Shown here: positions 46,801 to 54,960 of the stretch, in pieces
How positions within the stretch are numbered: position 1 is the stretch's first letter
Layout of the letters: every line of letters starts with the position of its first letter
Assembly: GCF_019175285.1 (NCBI RefSeq)
Contig: NC_056522.1
Span: forward strand, 231,693,613-231,757,612
Source of the DNA: Sceloporus undulatus
Lineage: Eukaryota; Chordata; Lepidosauria; Squamata; Phrynosomatidae
Direction of reading: 5' to 3'
Length of the DNA stretch: 64,000 bases
The notes under the pieces: model-generated
Databases searched by the model: none
Told to the model about the DNA's origin: nothing
Seen by the model: only the letters and a program-made list of their open reading frames with translations
Program-made: the position numbers and the translations under genes

Positions 46801-49800
46801 CTTGGAGTTTCTTTTAAAAGGTTATCAACACTTTGTATATTTGCTTACTCATACCAACATGTTAGAAATCTGGATCTTAAAAAAGGAATAAAAACTAGCA
46901 TTTGTCAATCTCCTGTGGGACAGTGCTTAATTCTCTCTTACTACAAAGAAACAATCAAAAGCCATAGCCATGTTAGTCTGGAAAATAAGTGTGCAAGACG
47001 ATCTTGTAGCACCTTTAAGGCTAACTGAAAGAAAGAAGCTGGTAGCATGAGCTTTTGAAGACTGAGGAAGCAGATTCAAGTCTATGAAAGCTCATGCTAC
47101 CAACTTCTTTCTTTCAATTTGTCTCAAAGGTGCTAAAGATCCCTTTGCACAAGGAAACAACTATGCAGAGTCTAAAACAGTAGCATTACAGATATTAGTA
47201 GATATTACAAATGGTAGTATTACAAAAAGTTATGAGGATGGCTACTATTTGATCCTAACAACACAAATATTACATACCAAACAGAAGTACCATTAAAGAA
47301 AAAGAAAGTTGCTGTTCTTGTGAACAAACTTACATTTCTATTAAATTTTGTGAATGAATGATGCATATAAAACCTGTGCATGTAAACAATTGCAGTATTA
47401 ATTGTAAGTTGAGATCTGAAAAGAGAGTCAAGGAAGTTTCACATATGCATAACCACTCAGATTAACAACACTCCTCAATGTTTCTTAAAGTGGATCTAGT
47501 TCAGCACAAGTGATGCAGATCACAGTATTTTATTTATTTGAATTATAGTCCACTTTCCTTCCAAAGTAAAAACCAACATGGCTATTTTGTTTAAACAAAA
47601 AATTAAAAGTATTTTATTAAACTGTTTGCTTTCATTTGACCTGCTAGATACCCTGAGATTTCTTTTATATAGGGTGGGGTAGAAATATTTTAATATAAAC
47701 AAATACAATAAATAATCATTAAATCAGATAACCCTATCCTATTATTCAAACTCACTCCTGTGGGTAGAACCCTACCTGGGCCGGAGGGACCTTGAAATGG
47801 TGGTACATGGTGACCTCTCGGTTGGATTTCTGTAATGCGCTCTACTTGGGGCAATCCTTGTACCACTCTCGGAAGCTACAACTGATTCAGAACATGGCAG
47901 CCAGACTGGTCTCTGGATCTTCCAGGGTCAGCCATATAACACCTGTGCTTAAAGATCTTCATTGGCTGCCCATTCGCTTCCGGGTGCAATACAAGGTGTT
48001 GGTTATTACCTATAAAGCCCTAAATGGCTTGGGCCCAGGGTACTTGGAGGACCGCCTCTCTCCATACAATCCGCCCCACACTCAGGTCAGCCGGGAAGCA
48101 ACTGCTGAGAGTTCCAGAAGCTAGATATTCTACCACCACACAGAGGGCCTTTTCCATCTCGGCCCCTAAGCTCTGGAACTCGCTTCCCGGCGAGCTCCGC
48201 CCGGCCTCCTCCCTTGACCAATTTAGAAAGGGGCTAAAAACATATCTTTTTCAGCAGGCATACCCCTAATGCCCCGATGTAGCTCCTGCTCTCCCCTTCT
48301 GCTGCTTTACTGGTGCTAGTTGGAAATTGCTATGTGTATTTTTAATTGTATAATTGTACTTTGATTGCTGCTTTTATTATGTGTTATGTGACTGCACAAT
48401 TTATTTATTGGAACCCGCCTTGATCCTTGGAAAGGCGGGCTAGAAATAAAAAAAATATTTATTATTTATTTAACAACTCCGGTTCCTGCCAGGTTTCTTA
48501 TCCGGTGGATAGCGGCAATTTCCATCTACTTCCTGCCCATGCACTGTTTCATCTGAAAACCTGCTCCTGATATTTGGGACCTCACAAAATATTGAAGGAA
48601 CTGGTGCTGGGGGCTAAAGAGAAAAGTGGGAATTGACTGAGCAAGACTGCTTTTCTTCCCTCTGACAGGAGTAGAGATTCTGCCTATAGCAGAATAAAAA
48701 AACTGTGCTGGTTATATCCCAGCAGCCCCAAAATAAAAGGAATCTCTGCCTTTTTTTTTTTTTTTGGCATCACCTGGAAAACCCTTCCAGAAGGTCAGAA
48801 GAAAACCCCCCTCCCAAAATCCTGGGATGTAGGAAAGGGAACTGCAGTCCAGAGGAGGAACTAGAGGCAATAATGCAAGGAATCTTGTAATTATGCTACA
48901 CTGGACACAAACTATACATTCAAATTTTATTTTAGAAGTCTCCCAATTTCATCCTTCCAGACAGTTGTATTACATCTTTCAAGATACTTGTATCACTGCA
49001 CTTTATAATCCCTAAAACCCTTATTTGAAAATTCCTGTTTTCCACAAGTATCTCTGTGTTGCAAAAACATGCTGCCAATAAAGGCATTAAATCACATATT
49101 CCTGTGGCCAGAGAATGTTTGGTTGTCAAATAAGAGTGAACACACTGGACTCACAGTTCCCTACACAGACCTTACAAGGAATGAGTGAGGCAATATTAGC
49201 ACAAGTGTGAAGCAATATTAGCACAAGTTTGTTCCAACCAATATAAATTATTTCCATCATAAATAAGAGCTTGCCTATCTGCTAACGATTTCACAAAATG
49301 CCTGTTGAACAAAACTGCTGCATAGCTAAAGTCTTCACCTGGTGTTTTATTTAAAAAGCAGCCCCAATACTTCCCAAGAACTATTCTGCTCTGTGGAACA
49401 ACAGAGCTCAATAAATAAGATGCTTGCTATTCAAACACCTGAAATGCTTGCATAAAACACAAAGAGTAGCTCTATATCCTGTTTTGAAATGCTGAATTGC
49501 TCTCCTTCAGCCATTTTTATTTTACTTTTAAAAGATGGCAAGTTTGTTTATCCGATCAGAGAATATAACTCTAAAAATGTGATTTGACAGAATTTGGAGG
49601 GAGATGGCCTGTATTATCTACTAGGTACAGCATGATATAGTGGTTTGAGTATTGGACTGTGACTCTGGAGACTAAGTTTTGAATGCCAGCTTGGCTGGCC
49701 TTGGGCAAGTCACACTCTCTCAGCCTCAGAGGATGGCAATGGCAACCACCCCTGGTAGAAACCTATCAGAAAAACTCTGTGATAGGTTCACCTTAGGGTC

Positions 49801-52335
49801 ACCATAAGTCAGAGATGACTTGTAGTCACACAACAGCAATGAACAGTATTACCATTTCACTTTCTAGATGAATAAATATTAAAACCAGATTTATATTGTG
49901 TGGTTTCCCAAATGATGCATTTTATCTCCTATTTCAATTTCTCCCAATATTTTTTTAGCATCTGACTCTGGGTGAAAAGGAGAGCAATCAAGCTTCACAG
50001 TTTCATCTTAGAAACAAAGACTCTCTCTGAGCAGTTAGCAAACCATTTACTACTATTGTTACTATTATTATGGAAATTACTTGCCCTTGCCCTAAAGGGA
50101 TGGTTGCCCTCAAAGACACCTTTGCCAGTGCCAGTTACAACTCCTTTCTCATTAAAACTGTGCCCATGAAAACCACAGCTCACAGGAAAGGAAACTCAGG
50201 GACTCAGTGTATTTAGAAACCCATAACAACAACAATAACAGCAACAGTTTGGAAATGATGTACCCTAATGCTTGCAAGGCATCTTTGCTTGTACCTCCCC
50301 TTTTAAGACGACTGTACCCATGAAAACCATAGCCCAAGAGAAAAGCAATACAGGGACTCTCATTGTGCATTTAGTAACCTGTATTCGTAATAGTAACAAT
50401 TAGTATTGTCGTTTGAAAGTGGTTTGCCCCAAGGGGAAAGGCACTTTGAAAGTCCAGTTACAATTCCCATTCCCTGAGGACTGAGGCCATTAAAAAGGAG
50501 ACCATGTGAAAAGCAACACAGGGACTCTCAGCATGCATTTAACAAAAGTATTAATAATAGTATCACTAATAAAAACAGGGGCCTTGTAGCTCCTTTGGGA
50601 CAAACTGAAAGAAAGAAGTTGACAGCATGAACTTTCCTAGACTAAAGCCTACTTCTTCAAATGCACATATCTTTAAATTCTGTACTACTACTACTAATGT
50701 TATTGTTTGGAAATGATTTGCAAGAAATGGATGCCCGGCCCGAAAAGTTCCTTTGCTAGCACCAGTTACAACTCCCCTAATACTGTCCAATACCATAATA
50801 CAACTAATAATTACCATTATTATTAGGAAATGATTTGCCCCAAGGGGATGGCTGCCCTAAAAGGCACTCTGAAAGGTCAGAGTTCAAAGATATAGCGCAG
50901 TCTCAAAGGTGTTACAAGATCTTTGAAAGGCCAGTTACAATTCCCCTTCCCTGAGGACTGAGGCCATGAAAACCACAACTCATGAGAAAAGTACCATTTT
51001 GCCCCAAGGGGATGGCTGCCCTGAAAGGCACCTTTGGTCACTGGATGTAGAGAGACCTTGCAGCACCCCTGAGGCTAACTGAAAGGAAAAAGTGGGCAGC
51101 GTGAGATTTCCTAGAGGTCATTCAACCTGCTCCCCAATGAGAGAAAAGCAACCTGGGCTAAAGCAGCCCTCCTTCCTTGCTCCCAGGAGAAGGAAGAACT
51201 GAGACACCACTGAGACTCACTGAGGCCCAAGACACACCACCAAATAAATAACCCAGTTTGAGACTGCTTTAATTGCCTTGGCTCAGCGCTAGGGAATTCT
51301 GGGAACTGTAGTATATATACACACAGATAAATCCTGTTTTACGTATTTTCCTTTAAGTTTATCATAATATAAACAACTAATTTAAATAAGAATAGTCTAA
51401 ACAGGAAATGTAGCCTTGTGAGACACACAGCCTTCTGTCAGAGAGAGAGAGAGAGCTCCAGAGCCACAATAAGCCACAGTTCCCTAGCACTGAGCCAGGG
51501 CAGTTAAAGCAGTGTCAAACTGGGTTATTTCTGCTGTGTGTTCTGGACCTAAGGCACCACCAAGAGCAACAAAGAGGCCCATCTGCTCTCTCTCATGTGG
51601 ACAGTTCTGTTCTCTAACTCTTCCTTCTCTAAATATCCTCTCTCTCTCTTTCTTTCTAGCCAGTACTGTTTTGTTAATCGCTTTAATGGCCCTGGCTCCA
51701 TGTCAGGGCATTCTGGAACCTGTATTTGAATATCTCAGCAGCAGGAGGAGGAGGAGGAGGAGGCTCCTCCACTTGGAGACTACCATCGCTGCCCTGGCTC
51801 AGTGCTGGGGACTCAGAAAGTGGCACTCTGTTGTGGGCCCAGAGCTCTCTCTGCCTCACAGAACTACAGTTCCCAGGATCCCTCGCGTTGAGCCGGGGCA
51901 GGGAAAGCAGTCTGAAAGTGGGCAGTTTCTGCTGTGCGTCTTAGACCCAAGTCGGTCTAATAAACCTCCCCGCCCCTCCCTCTCTCAGTCGGCCTGAAGG
52001 AGGAGGCCTAGGCCTGGCGCGGAGGAGGAGGAGGAGGAGGCGGCGCCCTCTCATTCCTCGCCCTCTTCCTTATCCCTTCTCTCTCTCGGAGGATACACGT
52101 TGAGGCGCTGGCCCATGTCCTGGATGAGGTTGGCCGCCTGCTGCCGGTACGAAAGCTCCTTGTCGCCCTCGACGCCGCAGCGCCGCGAGGGAGTGTTCTC
52201 CAGCTGCTCCCGGGTGAAGAACCAGCGCGACGCCACGATGCCAACGCCGCCGCCGCCGCCGCCACGAGACGCCGAGCCCGCGCCAGCCCCAACGGCGGCG
52301 CCGCTCGCGCTCCCCGCACCCGACGCCGCCGCCAT
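34182..52335 (-). CDS. CCNT2: CCNT2, cyclin T2 (P-TEFb subunit)
   Basis: Regulatory cyclin of CDK9; the pair (P-TEFb) phosphorylates the RNA polymerase II CTD and pausing factors in the nucleus and is held inactive by 7SK/HEXIM (family knowledge). Nine exons (52335-52097, 47415-47334, 44975-44847, 43751-43691, 43336-43274, 39168-39123, 37381-37218, 36786-36716, 35567-34182) join in frame to 746 codons; human isoform b has 730. The two cyclin folds span roughly residues 37-300 ([54 protein letters not shown]). The tail has a Lys/Ser-rich region, a His-rich stretch ([10 protein letters not shown]), [20 protein letters not shown] and the conserved end [17 protein letters not shown]. The N terminus carries about 27 extra Ala/Gly/Ser residues before RWFF compared with human. 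Convergent with MAP3K19; same strand as ACMSD. Confidence 0.96.
35568..36715 (-). other. CCNT2: CCNT2 intron 8
   Basis: Contains an inverted L2/CR1-like LINE 3' end at about 35880-36240 (CAGTTCAGGACTCAAGGTGG, then a 3' UTR-like stretch). A 22-bp direct duplication (CCATTTAATATTAACCTAGT...) lies at about 36483-36530. Confidence 0.6.
36716..36786 (-). CDS. CCNT2: CCNT2 coding exon 8
   Basis: 71 bp, (E)[18 protein letters not shown] then IRNWR, TTTCACAG acceptor and GTAAG donor. Confidence 0.95.
36787..39122 (-). other. CCNT2: CCNT2 introns 7 and 6
   Basis: Introns flanking exon 7 (36787-37217 and 37382-39122). They are AT-rich. No repeat family is recognised; a long pyrimidine-rich stretch lies at about 37980-38420. 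Confidence 0.6.
37218..37381 (-). CDS. CCNT2: CCNT2 coding exon 7
   Basis: 164 bp, [20 protein letters not shown] to [16 protein letters not shown] acceptor and GTAAGT donor. End of the second cyclin fold. Confidence 0.95.
39123..39168 (-). CDS. CCNT2: CCNT2 coding exon 6 (46 bp)
   Basis: Short exon encoding (A)[14 protein letters not shown](S), TTACAG acceptor and GTTGTT donor. Found from protein conservation; the frame fits exons 5 and 7 exactly. Confidence 0.92.
39281..39370. mobile_element. Half of a palindromic MITE
   Basis: ACAATTCCCAGAATTCCATG, ATGGTGTCTGATTGGAC and TTTCTGCAGTGTGGATGCA form the right arm only. Confidence 0.65.
39807..40004. mobile_element. SPIN-type non-autonomous hAT transposon
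   Basis: 198 bp. Termini CAGTGGTTCCCAACCTGTGG and GGAAGGTTGGGAACCGCTG are inverted repeats. Inside, GTCGGGACCCCTTTGGGG, TACAGTTATGAAGTAGCAAC and GGTCACCACAACATGAGGAA match the SPIN (SPace INvader) consensus as I remember it. Flanked by a perfect 8-bp duplication ATTTAGAG (39799-39806 and 40005-40012), as expected of hAT. SPIN elements are known from lizards, bats, opossums and frogs and are attributed to horizontal transfer. Confidence 0.88.
40953..41435. mobile_element. Tc1/mariner (pogo/Tigger-like) MITE, copy 4, split by another element
   Basis: Left part (40953-40995, GTCAGCCCTCCGTATCCACG) and right part (41253-41435: AGCAAACCTTGATTTTGTC, CATCTACAGATTTTGG, AAGGCCCAATGTA) belong to one inverted family copy. 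The element at 40996-41250 lies between them. Confidence 0.75.
40996..41250. mobile_element. Palindromic mariner-type MITE inserted in a MITE
   Basis: Termini CAGTGGTACCTCGGGATACG and CGTAACCCGAGGGAGCACTG are inverted repeats with TA duplication (40994-40995, 41251-41252). The unit TTCGGGTTACGAA recurs in both orientations inside. GC-rich core AGCCGCGGCGGAGCCGCGGC. Confidence 0.85.
42547..42780 (-). repeat. 5S-rRNA-derived SINE
   Basis: It reads tail GTGTGTGCCTTCAAGTCTCC, then TAGGGTTTTCCTAGGCAAGT, and ends in the 5S-like complement CCCTGCTTAGCTTCCAAGAT and CAGATAGGATC. Confidence 0.8.
43274..43336 (-). CDS. CCNT2: CCNT2 coding exon 5
   Basis: 63 bp, (G)[26 protein letters not shown] acceptor and GTCAGT donor. 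Confidence 0.94.
43691..43751 (-). CDS. CCNT2: CCNT2 coding exon 4
   Basis: 61 bp, [20 protein letters not shown] plus one base, TTTTAG acceptor and GTAAGC donor. Confidence 0.94.
43752..44846 (-). other. CCNT2: CCNT2 intron 3
   Basis: Contains a (CTG)n(ATT)n microsatellite at 43798-43852 followed by an inverted LINE-tail-like ATCCACCTTTCTCCC. The rest is unremarkable. Confidence 0.65.
43798..43852. repeat. (GCT)n/(ATT)n compound microsatellite
   Basis: Six GCT units run directly into about a dozen ATT units; the ATT part is probably the tail of an inverted LINE. Confidence 0.9.
44847..44975 (-). CDS. CCNT2: CCNT2 coding exon 3
   Basis: 129 bp, [20 protein letters not shown] to DTKSD, with CAACAG acceptor and GTATGT donor. 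Confidence 0.95.
45668..46185 (+). repeat. Interspersed repeat, split by a MITE
   Basis: The left part (CACCTTTGAGACTAACTAAA, TTCATAGACTTGAGCCTACT) and right part (CAAGATCCCTTTGCATACTG, CCAGACTAACATGGCTATGT) belong to one repeat of the kind also at 46968-47145. Family unknown to me. Confidence 0.6.
45815..46037. mobile_element. Mariner-type MITE, TA-flanked, CpG-rich
   Basis: Starts CAGCGCGCCTGCGTCATACG and ends CGTAAGGCGAGGGCCCACTG, with TA on both sides (45813-45814 and 46038-46039). Many CpGs survive, which suggests a fairly young copy. Confidence 0.75.
46210..46445. mobile_element. Mariner-type MITE, second copy
   Basis: Starts CAGTGTGCCTGCGTTATACA. Internal GGGGAGTCCGGAACGGAC near the right end, then a degraded terminus ACTC-TA. 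Same family as 45815-46037. Confidence 0.65.
46968..47145. repeat. Interspersed repeat in palindromic form
   Basis: GCCATGTTAGTCTGGAAAAT leads into GATCTTGTAGCACCTTTAAG, and GAAAGAAGCTGGTAGCATGA is mirrored by CATGCTACCAACTTCTTTC. The two arms form a large hairpin. Confidence 0.65.
47334..47415 (-). CDS. CCNT2: CCNT2 coding exon 2
   Basis: 82 bp, [20 protein letters not shown] then FTKFNRN, between TTTTCAG and GTAAGT. Completes Val from exon 1. Confidence 0.95.
47745..48475 (+). repeat. L2-type LINE, 3' end of ORF2 plus tail
   Basis: The plus strand encodes [12 protein letters not shown], then [55 protein letters not shown] and, after a frame change, [20 protein letters not shown] and [10 protein letters not shown]. 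This is the C-terminal end of L2/Rex-type LINE polyprotein. The 3' UTR ends GGAAAGGCGGGCTAGAAATA and an A/ATT tail. 5' truncated; fairly well kept. Confidence 0.88.
49630..49845 (+). repeat. tRNA-derived SINE, near full length
   Basis: Head GATATAGTGGTTTGAGTATT, GACTCTGGAGACTAAG, GGGCAAGTCACACTCTCTCA, then AGGTTCACCTTAGGGTCACC and ATAAGTCAGAGATGACTTG with ACACAACAGCAA end. The best-preserved plus-strand copy in the window. Confidence 0.8.
50030..51155. repeat. Degenerate tandem array, about six units of 160-200 bp
   Basis: Units begin near 50030, 50222, 50383, 50550, 50800 and 50997. Shared pieces, in order, are a TAATAATA/ATTATTA-rich start, GGAAATGATTTGCCCCAAGG, GGATGGCTGCCCTRAAAGGC, CCAGTTACAACTCC, CCCTGAGGACTGAGGCCATG, AAAACCACAACTCATGAGAA and AGCAACACAGGGACTCTCAG. 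Units 4 to 6 contain pieces of the CTTTGAGAC-type interspersed repeat. Confidence 0.75.
50575..50690 (+). repeat. Interspersed repeat copy inside the tandem array
   Basis: GGGGCCTTGTAGCTCCTTTG, GAAAGAAAGAAGTTGACAGC and AAAGCCTACTTCTTCAAATG match the copies at 45.7 and 47.0 kb. Further pieces lie at about 50885-50935 and 51045-51125. Confidence 0.6.
51220..51549. mobile_element. Palindromic MITE with an AT-rich insert
   Basis: Arms ACCCAGTTTGAGACTGCTTT and GTCAAACTGGGTTATTTCTG are inverted, as are GAATTCTGGGAACTGTAGT and ACAGTTCCCTAGCACTGAGC. About 90 bp of AT-rich DNA in the middle is extra. Confidence 0.6.
51668..51955. mobile_element. Degenerate palindromic MITE next to CCNT2 exon 1
   Basis: GTTAATCGCTTTAATGGCCC, ACTACAGTTCCCAGGATCCC, GAGCCGGGGCAGGGAAAGCA and TTTCTGCTGTGCGTC are family hallmarks. 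Contains a (GGA)n run. Lies about 140 bp beyond the exon 1 donor. Confidence 0.5.
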
Positions 52336-52600
52336 GACACCACTTCCTCCTGCTCCTCCTCTGGCAAAGGCGCCCGGCGGCGGCTGCGCCTCTTCCTCCC
52401 AGGACGCCGCCTCCTCCTGTTCCATCGCCTCTCGTCTCGCGAGAGGTCGAAACCACGTGGCGGAACCGGAAGTCCTCCTTTTCCTCTCCCACTCGCTCTC
52501 TTTCTCGCTCCCCAACCATAGAGTTCTCAGGTTATAGAGAGGTCGCTTCCGGAACCAAACCGGAAGTTGGAGTCTCTATGACACTTCCGGTCTGGGTTTT
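51960..52600 (-). promoter_or_regulatory. CCNT2: CCNT2 CpG island and promoter with ETS sites
   Basis: GC- and CpG-rich DNA surrounds exon 1. Upstream of the start codon are four ETS-type motifs: ACCGGAAGT at 52465-52473 and 52559-52567, CTTCCGG at 52546-52552 and ACTTCCGG at 52583-52590. An E-box CACGTG lies at 52454-52459. No TATA box is seen. The pattern suggests a GABP/ELK-type housekeeping promoter (inference). Confidence 0.65.
52097..52335 (-). CDS. CCNT2: CCNT2 coding exon 1
   Basis: It starts [12 protein letters not shown] and ends [11 protein letters not shown] plus GT, with donor GTATCC. The ATG at 52335-52333 has G at -3 and +4. The frame stays open upstream, with another in-frame, good-context ATG at 52425 that would add 30 residues ([14 protein letters not shown]...). 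I chose 52335 because human CCNT2 starts close to the RWFF motif. Lies in the CpG island. Confidence 0.88.
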
Positions 52601-52696
52601 TTTCCCCTTACAGGCCTCCCCCCCCCTTTGAGCAAATCTTTCCAAGAACTCCCATGATAAGTTTGCTTTAGGGTCGCCATAAGCCTCGGAGGCACA

Positions 52697-52875
52697 CAAT
52701 AACTGCTACTGTGGAAGTAATGCAGCCCGGCGCCTCTCTTAAGTGCTGTAACTCCATCCTATACAAGCCCTGGGATTTGTAGTTTGAGTTTTACAAGGTC
52801 TCCAGCCCTCTCTGGAGAAGAGTGCTGGTGCCTCACGAAACTACAAATCCCAGCAGCCGTAGTTAAAAGTGTCGT
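52697..52875. mobile_element. Palindromic MITE upstream of the CCNT2 promoter
   Basis: GGAAGTAATGCAGCC and CCCTGGGATTTGTAGTTTGA are mirrored by GAAACTACAAATCCCAGCAG and GTAGTTAAAAGTGTC. Just before it (52620-52690) is a SINE tail piece. Confidence 0.6.
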
Positions 52876-52977
52876 TTCTGACTTACAGTGATGCCAAGGC
52901 AAAGGTAGCCTGTATGATCTGCCCTTGACAGAAAGACTCCTCTTTCTTTGCGAACCCAGCACGCTAAGCCATACTTT

Positions 52978-53165
52978 GTTTTTGTTGTGTGTCTTCTGAC
53001 TTATAGTAACCCTGAGTCCACCCAGTTTGGGGGTTTTCTTGGCAAGACCTGTTCAGAGGAGGCCTGCCATTGCCTTTAATAAACCCTGGCATCCAGGGAG
53101 TTCCATGGCCAAACTGAGACGCAAACCCTGGGCTCCAGATTCCCAACACTCAAATCACTATGCAA
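52978..53165 (-). repeat. tRNA-derived SINE, eroded
   Basis: Tail TTTTTGTTGTGTGTCTTCTG at left, GGGGGTTTTCTTGGCAAGAC and AACACTCAAATCACTATGC at right; the centre is partly replaced. Confidence 0.65.
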
Positions 53166-53192
53166 AGACCTGCATAATTCCTAGCCCCAAGG

Positions 53193-53352
53193 GGTGCATC
53201 TACACTGTAGAAATGGTGCAGTTTGATACCACTTTCACTGCCCTGGTCCCTTGGATTTGTACTTTTGTGAGGCACCAGCATAGCATACTTTGGCAGAGAA
53301 AGCTAAACGCCTTGTGAAACTACAAATCCCGGGATCCCACAGCATGGAGATG
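53193..53352. mobile_element. Palindromic MITE, CCACACTGCAG-type
   Basis: GCATCTACACTGTAGAAATG, GTGCAGTTTGATACCACTTT, then GAAACTACAAATCCCGGGAT. The right end is truncated. Confidence 0.65.
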
Positions 53353-54146
53353 CAGTATTCCAAGAACCAAATGATCATAGTAGTAGCATGAAAGAATTTC
53401 AGACCAGAGCTAGTGTGTCCCTCAAATCAGATTAAACCAAGCACAAGACAGCCGTGGGAGAGAAGAGCAACTCACTGTTTGGATTTTGAAATGACTTAGT
53501 TAATTTTCCATTTCACCAACATCTTCCTCCTAAGACAGTAGTACTGTACAGTATGAGAGCCTGCCTGGTTTCCGTCCATGACAATAATACTTCCCGCATA
53601 GAAATGTTCTTAAGACACAGGGTCCACCAAAACCTCAGTTGTTGTGGTGGTGCTCTGGGGGGAAGCAGCTAACACCTTGGGACCCACGGACCCTTGGCCA
53701 TGTTTGCTCCAAACATCCTCCCTTTTGGCTTCTCCTATCTTCATTTCTTTCTCCCAAGAACAACTAATTCTGTAAGCCGGAAGCCCCCTGCTAAAGGATT
53801 TAAATGAAGCTGGAGGAGGGGGAAATCTTCCATTGCACAGGGGTCTGCAACCCGAATGGGGAGAAGGCAGGGCATATACAAGGAGAGAATCACCATGTAT
53901 TGTGCTTTGAAAATGGGAACATGATGGTTAGAAGGGGGGAACCTTTCTAAAGTCTTGCCAATGCCCATTCCATAAAGGAATTATGGAACGGTGCAGAACA
54001 ATTGCTGCCAGCAGCACTGCAGGTAACATTAAACACACACACACACCAAACGCACATGAAGCTGAAAACCAGTGCTGTTTTCTTTAACTGCAATAAAGCT
54101 TTAAAAAACTATTCCACCTACTCGGCCATTATTGGAGAAACAAGTA

Positions 54147-54366
54147 CAGTATGGTGGGCCTTGGTTCCAGGACCCCTGCGGATACCAGAATCTGTGGATG
54201 CTCAAATCCCATTAAATACAATGGCCTTGCAAAATGGTGTCCCATACATAAAATGGCAAAATCAAAGTTTGCTATTTAGAACTTATACTCTTTTGGAATA
54301 TTTGCAAGCCCTGGATGCTTGACTCTATGGATTAAAAAATAACCCATGCATATGAAGGGCTGACTG
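54147..54366. mobile_element. Tc1/mariner (pogo/Tigger-like) MITE, copy 5, TA-flanked
   Basis: Starts CAGTATGGTGGGCCTTGGTT and ends GCATATGAAGGGCTGACTG, flanked by TA (54145-54146 and 54367-54368). The body ATGGCAAAATCAAAGTTTGC matches the family. Near complete. Confidence 0.8.
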
Positions 54367-54754
54367 TAAACCAGAGATGCAAATCTCCACTAGATGACTG
54401 CCTAGTATAGCATGGGAAATAGGCAGCTCCCCAAGTTTACCCAAGAGCAATATTTTAAACATGGGCAAAAAGTCACTGAAAACACAACCAAGCCTCTTCA
54501 AAACATCTGTTTACCATTTTATACACCCCCAGTATTTTTTTAAAAAATAAATAAAAATAAAATCAGCTCCAAATCTAGACATTAAGCCCAGGAGTGTGTT
54601 TGGGTCACATTTTTAGCCAGTTTGGGGGCATAAATCTGAAAGTGCATAACTTCTGTCTATGAAAACTGACCCCTGCCTTTCCATAGTTACAATCTCTGGA
54701 GTTTATCAACCGGGAGGAATTTATCTTAAATTCGAATGAAAAGAAAGTGGGGCC

Positions 54755-54960
54755 AAAACACATTCACTTAAAGTCACTAGTTTAGCACAATTATGTGAAT
54801 GCGCATTGCGTTCGAACTGGCTTCTCATTGCCCGAAAATAGCATGCCATTGCCTGAATTTGTGTGTGGCAGTCTATCACGCAATAACGTTAAATCCCGTG
54901 ATTGCATTTAGATTGCCATCGGATTATACTTCCAATTCCCCTTGTCTGATAAACTCCTCT
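54755..54960. repeat. Unclassified repeat ending TCTGATAAACTCCTCT
   Basis: GTGAATGCGCATTGCGTTCG and TCACGCAATAACGTTAAATC, then the end CTGATAAACTCCTC that also closes repeats near 60700 and 63860. Probably a DNA element; family not known to me. Confidence 0.4.

Larger units (their letters stand above)
44976..47333 (-). other. CCNT2: CCNT2 intron 2
   Basis: Holds the split interspersed repeat and MITE (45668-46185), a second MITE (46210-46445) and a palindromic repeat (46968-47145). 44976-45660 and 46450-46960 show nothing recognised. Confidence 0.65.
47416..52096 (-). other. CCNT2: CCNT2 intron 1
   Basis: Holds an L2-type LINE 3' end (47745-48475), a SINE (49630-49845), the six-unit tandem array (50030-51155) and two palindromic MITEs (51220-51955). 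48480-49620 shows nothing I recognise. Confidence 0.7.

Noticed and set aside
47792-48269. Possible host gene with [11 protein letters not shown] and APKLWNSLP motifs
   Set aside because: It is the C-terminal end of an L2-type LINE polyprotein, followed by a LINE 3' tail.
52100-52537. Plus-strand 145-codon frame and other minus-strand frames over CCNT2 exon 1
   Set aside because: They are shadows of a GC-rich exon. The real frame is fixed by [16 protein letters not shown] and by splicing to exon 2.
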